DNA of 64,000 nucleotides from Actinoplanes solisilvae (GTDB taxonomy: Bacteria; Actinomycetota; Actinomycetes; Mycobacteriales; Micromonosporaceae), in assembly GCF_003999975.1 (NCBI RefSeq), contig NZ_RJAC01000005.1, positions 248,001-312,000 on the forward strand. The letters run 5' to 3'. The stretch's first letter is position 1; each line of letters begins with the position of its first letter. The position numbers were made by a program, and so were the translations under genes. Positions 61,937 through 64,000 of this stretch are shown here, piece after piece. The notes beneath the pieces are model-generated. The model did no database searches. It had not been told where the DNA came from and was given only the letters and a program-made list of their open reading frames with translations.

Positions 61937-61959
61937 CTGTCAGCCCCTCGCACTACTGT
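61937..61959 (+). promoter_or_regulatory. RecA-independent DNA-damage-type promoter of uvrC
   Basis: CTGTCAGCC, 8 bp, then TACTGT, the same spacing as at uvrA and uvrB with a weaker left box. The -10 ends 7 nt before the GTG. Confidence 0.6.
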
Positions 61960-61966
61960 TGAGCCC

Positions 61967-64000
61967 GTGCCAGACCCCTCCAGCTATCGGCCCGCGGCGG
62001 GAACCATTCCCGAGTCGCCGGGCGTCTACCGCTTCCGCGACCAGGCCGGCCGCGTCATCTACGTCGGCAAGGCCAAAAACCTGCGGAACAGGCTGAATTC
62101 CTACTTCGCCGACACCTGGTCGCTGCACGCGCGCACGCAGCAGATGGTGACCACGGCGGCCAGTGTGGACTGGGTCACCGTCGGCACCGAGGTCGAGGCG
62201 CTTCAGCTCGAGTTCTCCTGGATCAAAGAGTTCGACCCGCGCTTCAACGTCAAATACCGCGACGACAAGTCCTATCCGTTCCTCGCCGTGACGCTGAACG
62301 AAGAGTTCCCCCGCCTCCAGGTCATGCGCGGCGCCAAGCGCAAGGGCGTGCGCTACTTCGGCCCCTACTCCCACGCCTGGGCCATCCGCGAGACGCTCGA
62401 CCTGCTGCTCCGCGTCTTCCCCGCGCGCACCTGCTCGACCGGCGTCTTCAAGCGGGCCGGTCAGATCGGCCGTCCCTGCCTGCTCGGCTACATCGGCAAG
62501 TGCTCGGCCCCCTGCGTCGGCACGGTCAGCGCCGACGAGCACCGGGCCATCGTCGATGACTTCTGCGACTTCATGGCCGGTCGCACCGACACGTTCGTCA
62601 AGCGGCTCGAACGCGACATGCTCCAGGCCTCCGAAGAGCTCGAGTTCGAGAAGGCCGCCCGGCTGCGCGACGACATCGCCGCCCTGCGCCGCGCGATGGA
62701 GAAGCAGACCGTCGTGCTCGGCGACGGCACCGACGCCGACGTGGTCGCCTTCGCCGAAGACCCGCTCGAGGCCGCCGTCCAGGTCTTCCACGTGCGCGAC
62801 GGCCGGGTCCGCGGCCAGCGCGGCTGGGTCGTCGAAAAGGTGGAGGACCTCACCACCGGCGATCTCGTCCACCACTTCTGCAGCCAGGTCTACGGCGACG
62901 AGCAGGGCGAGGGTGACGTGCCGCGCGAGGTGCTCGTGCCCGCCCTGCCCGACGACGCCGGCGCCCTGGCCGACTGGCTGTCCGAACACCGCGGCAGCCG
63001 TGTCTCGCTGCGGGTGCCGCAGCGCGGCGACAAGCGGTCGCTGCTCGAGACGGTGGCCCGCAACGCCGGCGAGTCCCTGCAACGCCACAAGATGCGCCGC
63101 GCCGGCGACCTGACCACCCGCAGCAAGGCCCTCGACGAGATCGCCGAGGCGCTCGGACTCGACACGGCGCCGCTGCGCATCGAGTGCTTCGACGTCTCCC
63201 AGATCCAGGGCACCGACGTGGTCGCCTCGATGGTCGTCTTCGAGGACGGTCTGGCCCGCAAGAGCGAATACCGTCGCTTCGCGATCCGCGGCAACGCCGA
63301 CGGCAGCGGCACCGACGACCTCGCGGCCATGAGCGAGGTGATGCGGCGGCGGTTCGCGCGCTTCCGCGCCGAGCCCGGGGCCGACGCCCCGCGCGACCGG
63401 CCCGAGTCCGACGAGTCCGACGAGACCGAGGCCGGCCTGGCCGTCGACAGCCTCACCGGCGCCGGCCCGGCCGGGGGCGCCGCCGACGAGATCGCCACCG
63501 TCGAGCTGCCGGGCATCGACCCGCTCACCGGCAAGCCCCGCCGGTTCGCCTACCCGCCGCAGCTCGTCGTCGTCGACGGCGGCCAGCCCCAGGTCAACGC
63601 GGTCGCGGCGGTCTTCTCCGACCTCGGCATCACCGACGTGGCACTGTGTGGCCTGGCCAAGCGGCTCGAAGAGGTCTGGCTGCCCGGCGAAGACTTCCCG
63701 GTCATCCTGCCGCGCACGTCCGAGGCGCTCTACCTGCTGCAGCGCGTCCGCGACGAGGCCCACCGGTTCGCGATCACGTTCCACCGCCAGCGGCGCTCGA
63801 AGCGGATGACCGCCTCGGCGCTCGACAACGTGCCCGGCCTGGGCGAGACGCGGCGCAAGGCACTGCTGCGCCACTTCGGCTCGCTCAAGCGCGTCTCCGC
63901 GGCGACCCCCGAAGAAATCACCGAGGTGCCCGGCATCGGCCGGCGCACGGCCGAGGCCCTGCTGGCCGCGCTCAACCCGCCCACCACCGACCGGCCGAAA
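61967..64000 (+). CDS. uvrC: Excinuclease ABC subunit C (3' end outside window)
   Basis: Makes both incisions in nucleotide excision repair. The 678 codons seen have no stop before the window edge. GIY-YIG nuclease: GVYRFRDQ...[18 protein letters not shown] motif ([20 protein letters not shown], about residue 224) binds UvrB. The RNase H-like domain has [12 protein letters not shown], and [13 protein letters not shown] carries a further catalytic Asp. Tandem helix-hairpin-helix motifs ([26 protein letters not shown]) end the visible part. An acidic insert ([13 protein letters not shown]) lies within the RNase H domain. The GTG at 61967 is chosen from the -10 spacing, giving a leaderless mRNA. 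Confidence 0.96.
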   Translation, partial: MPDPSSYRPAAGTIPESPGVYRFRDQAGRVIYVGKAKNLRNRLNSYFADTWSLHARTQQMVTTAASVDWVTVGTEVEALQLEFSWIKEFDPRFNVKYRDDKSYPFLAVTLNEEFPRLQVMRGAKRKGVRYFGPYSHAWAIRETLDLLLRVFPARTCSTGVFKRAGQIGRPCLLGYIGKCSAPCVGTVSADEHRAIVDDFCDFMAGRTDTFVKRLERDMLQASEELEFEKAARLRDDIAALRRAMEKQTVVLGDGTDADVVAFAEDPLEAAVQVFHVRDGRVRGQRGWVVEKVEDLTTGDLVHHFCSQVYGDEQGEGDVPREVLVPALPDDAGALADWLSEHRGSRVSLRVPQRGDKRSLLETVARNAGESLQRHKMRRAGDLTTRSKALDEIAEALGLDTAPLRIECFDVSQIQGTDVVASMVVFEDGLARKSEYRRFAIRGNADGSGTDDLAAMSEVMRRRFARFRAEPGADAPRDRPESDESDETEAGLAVDSLTGAGPAGGAADEIATVELPGIDPLTGKPRRFAYPPQLVVVDGGQPQVNAVAAVFSDLGITDVALCGLAKRLEEVWLPGEDFPVILPRTSEALYLLQRVRDEAHRFAITFHRQRRSKRMTASALDNVPGLGETRRKALLRHFGSLKRVSAATPEEITEVPGIGRRTAEALLAALNPPTTDRPK

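Overview
This is a high-GC actinomycete chromosome segment, most likely from Micromonosporaceae (an Actinoplanes-like organism). The evidence is GTG/TTG starts, many apparently leaderless genes (a TANNNT box 6-8 nt before the start codon), mycothiol-type DinB enzymes, an ANTAR regulator and an LPxTG protein. The housekeeping order trpCBA-lgt-gltBD-pyk-ANTAR-liv-polA-rpsA-coaE-uvrB-terC-uvrA-uvrC is, from general knowledge, a conserved actinobacterial backbone. The family assignment is inference.

Layout. 1-7.3 kb: end of trpC, trpB and trpA (4-bp overlaps), lgt, a flavin monooxygenase, a sortase-anchored surface protein with the scar of a deleted tandem copy upstream, and a GNAT protein. 7.4-13.5 kb: glutamate synthase gltBD. 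13.4-17.5 kb: a three-gene, translationally coupled minus-strand cassette (HD plus GHKL-ATPase protein, small membrane protein, NUDIX hydrolase) inserted between gltD and pyk; it looks accessory. 17.8-23.3 kb: pyk-tesB, an HdeD-like membrane protein, an ECF sigma factor with a membrane partner, a LAGLIDADG-type protein with an N-terminal HTH, and a Leu(CAA)-anticodon tRNA with a short variable loop. 23.4-32 kb: ANTAR response regulator, then a branched-chain amino-acid ABC operon (with a 25-codon ORF filling the livM-livG gap) and a polar amino-acid ABC operon. 32-39.6 kb: polA, ArsR, a small DUF2945 protein, a methyltransferase, rpsA and a coaE-grpB fusion. 39.9-49 kb: uvrB, GNAT, ABM monooxygenase, terC behind a probable manganese riboswitch, typA, a lytic transglycosylase lipoprotein, a divergent ribosomal protein L11 paralogue behind a structured leader, and a ClpP-like pseudoprotease. 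49-64 kb: isochorismatase-like hydrolase, a TetR regulator divergent from an epoxide-hydrolase-like protein without its catalytic residues (two 17-bp operators between them), catalase, metallo-hydrolase plus DinB enzyme, rsgA, a GT-C-like membrane protein, uvrA with a histone-like repeat tail, a Rieske lipoprotein, and uvrC (cut by the window end).

Points that stand out: uvrB, uvrA and uvrC each carry a promoter of the form (T/C)TGTC(G/A)-NNN-N8-TANNNT, which matches the RecA-independent (PafBC-type) damage promoter; the HD-GHKL/TM/NUDIX cassette is a candidate undescribed signalling or conflict system; the L11 paralogue lacks the prolines that define the thiostrepton/stringent-response face; and two enzyme-like proteins have lost their catalytic residues.
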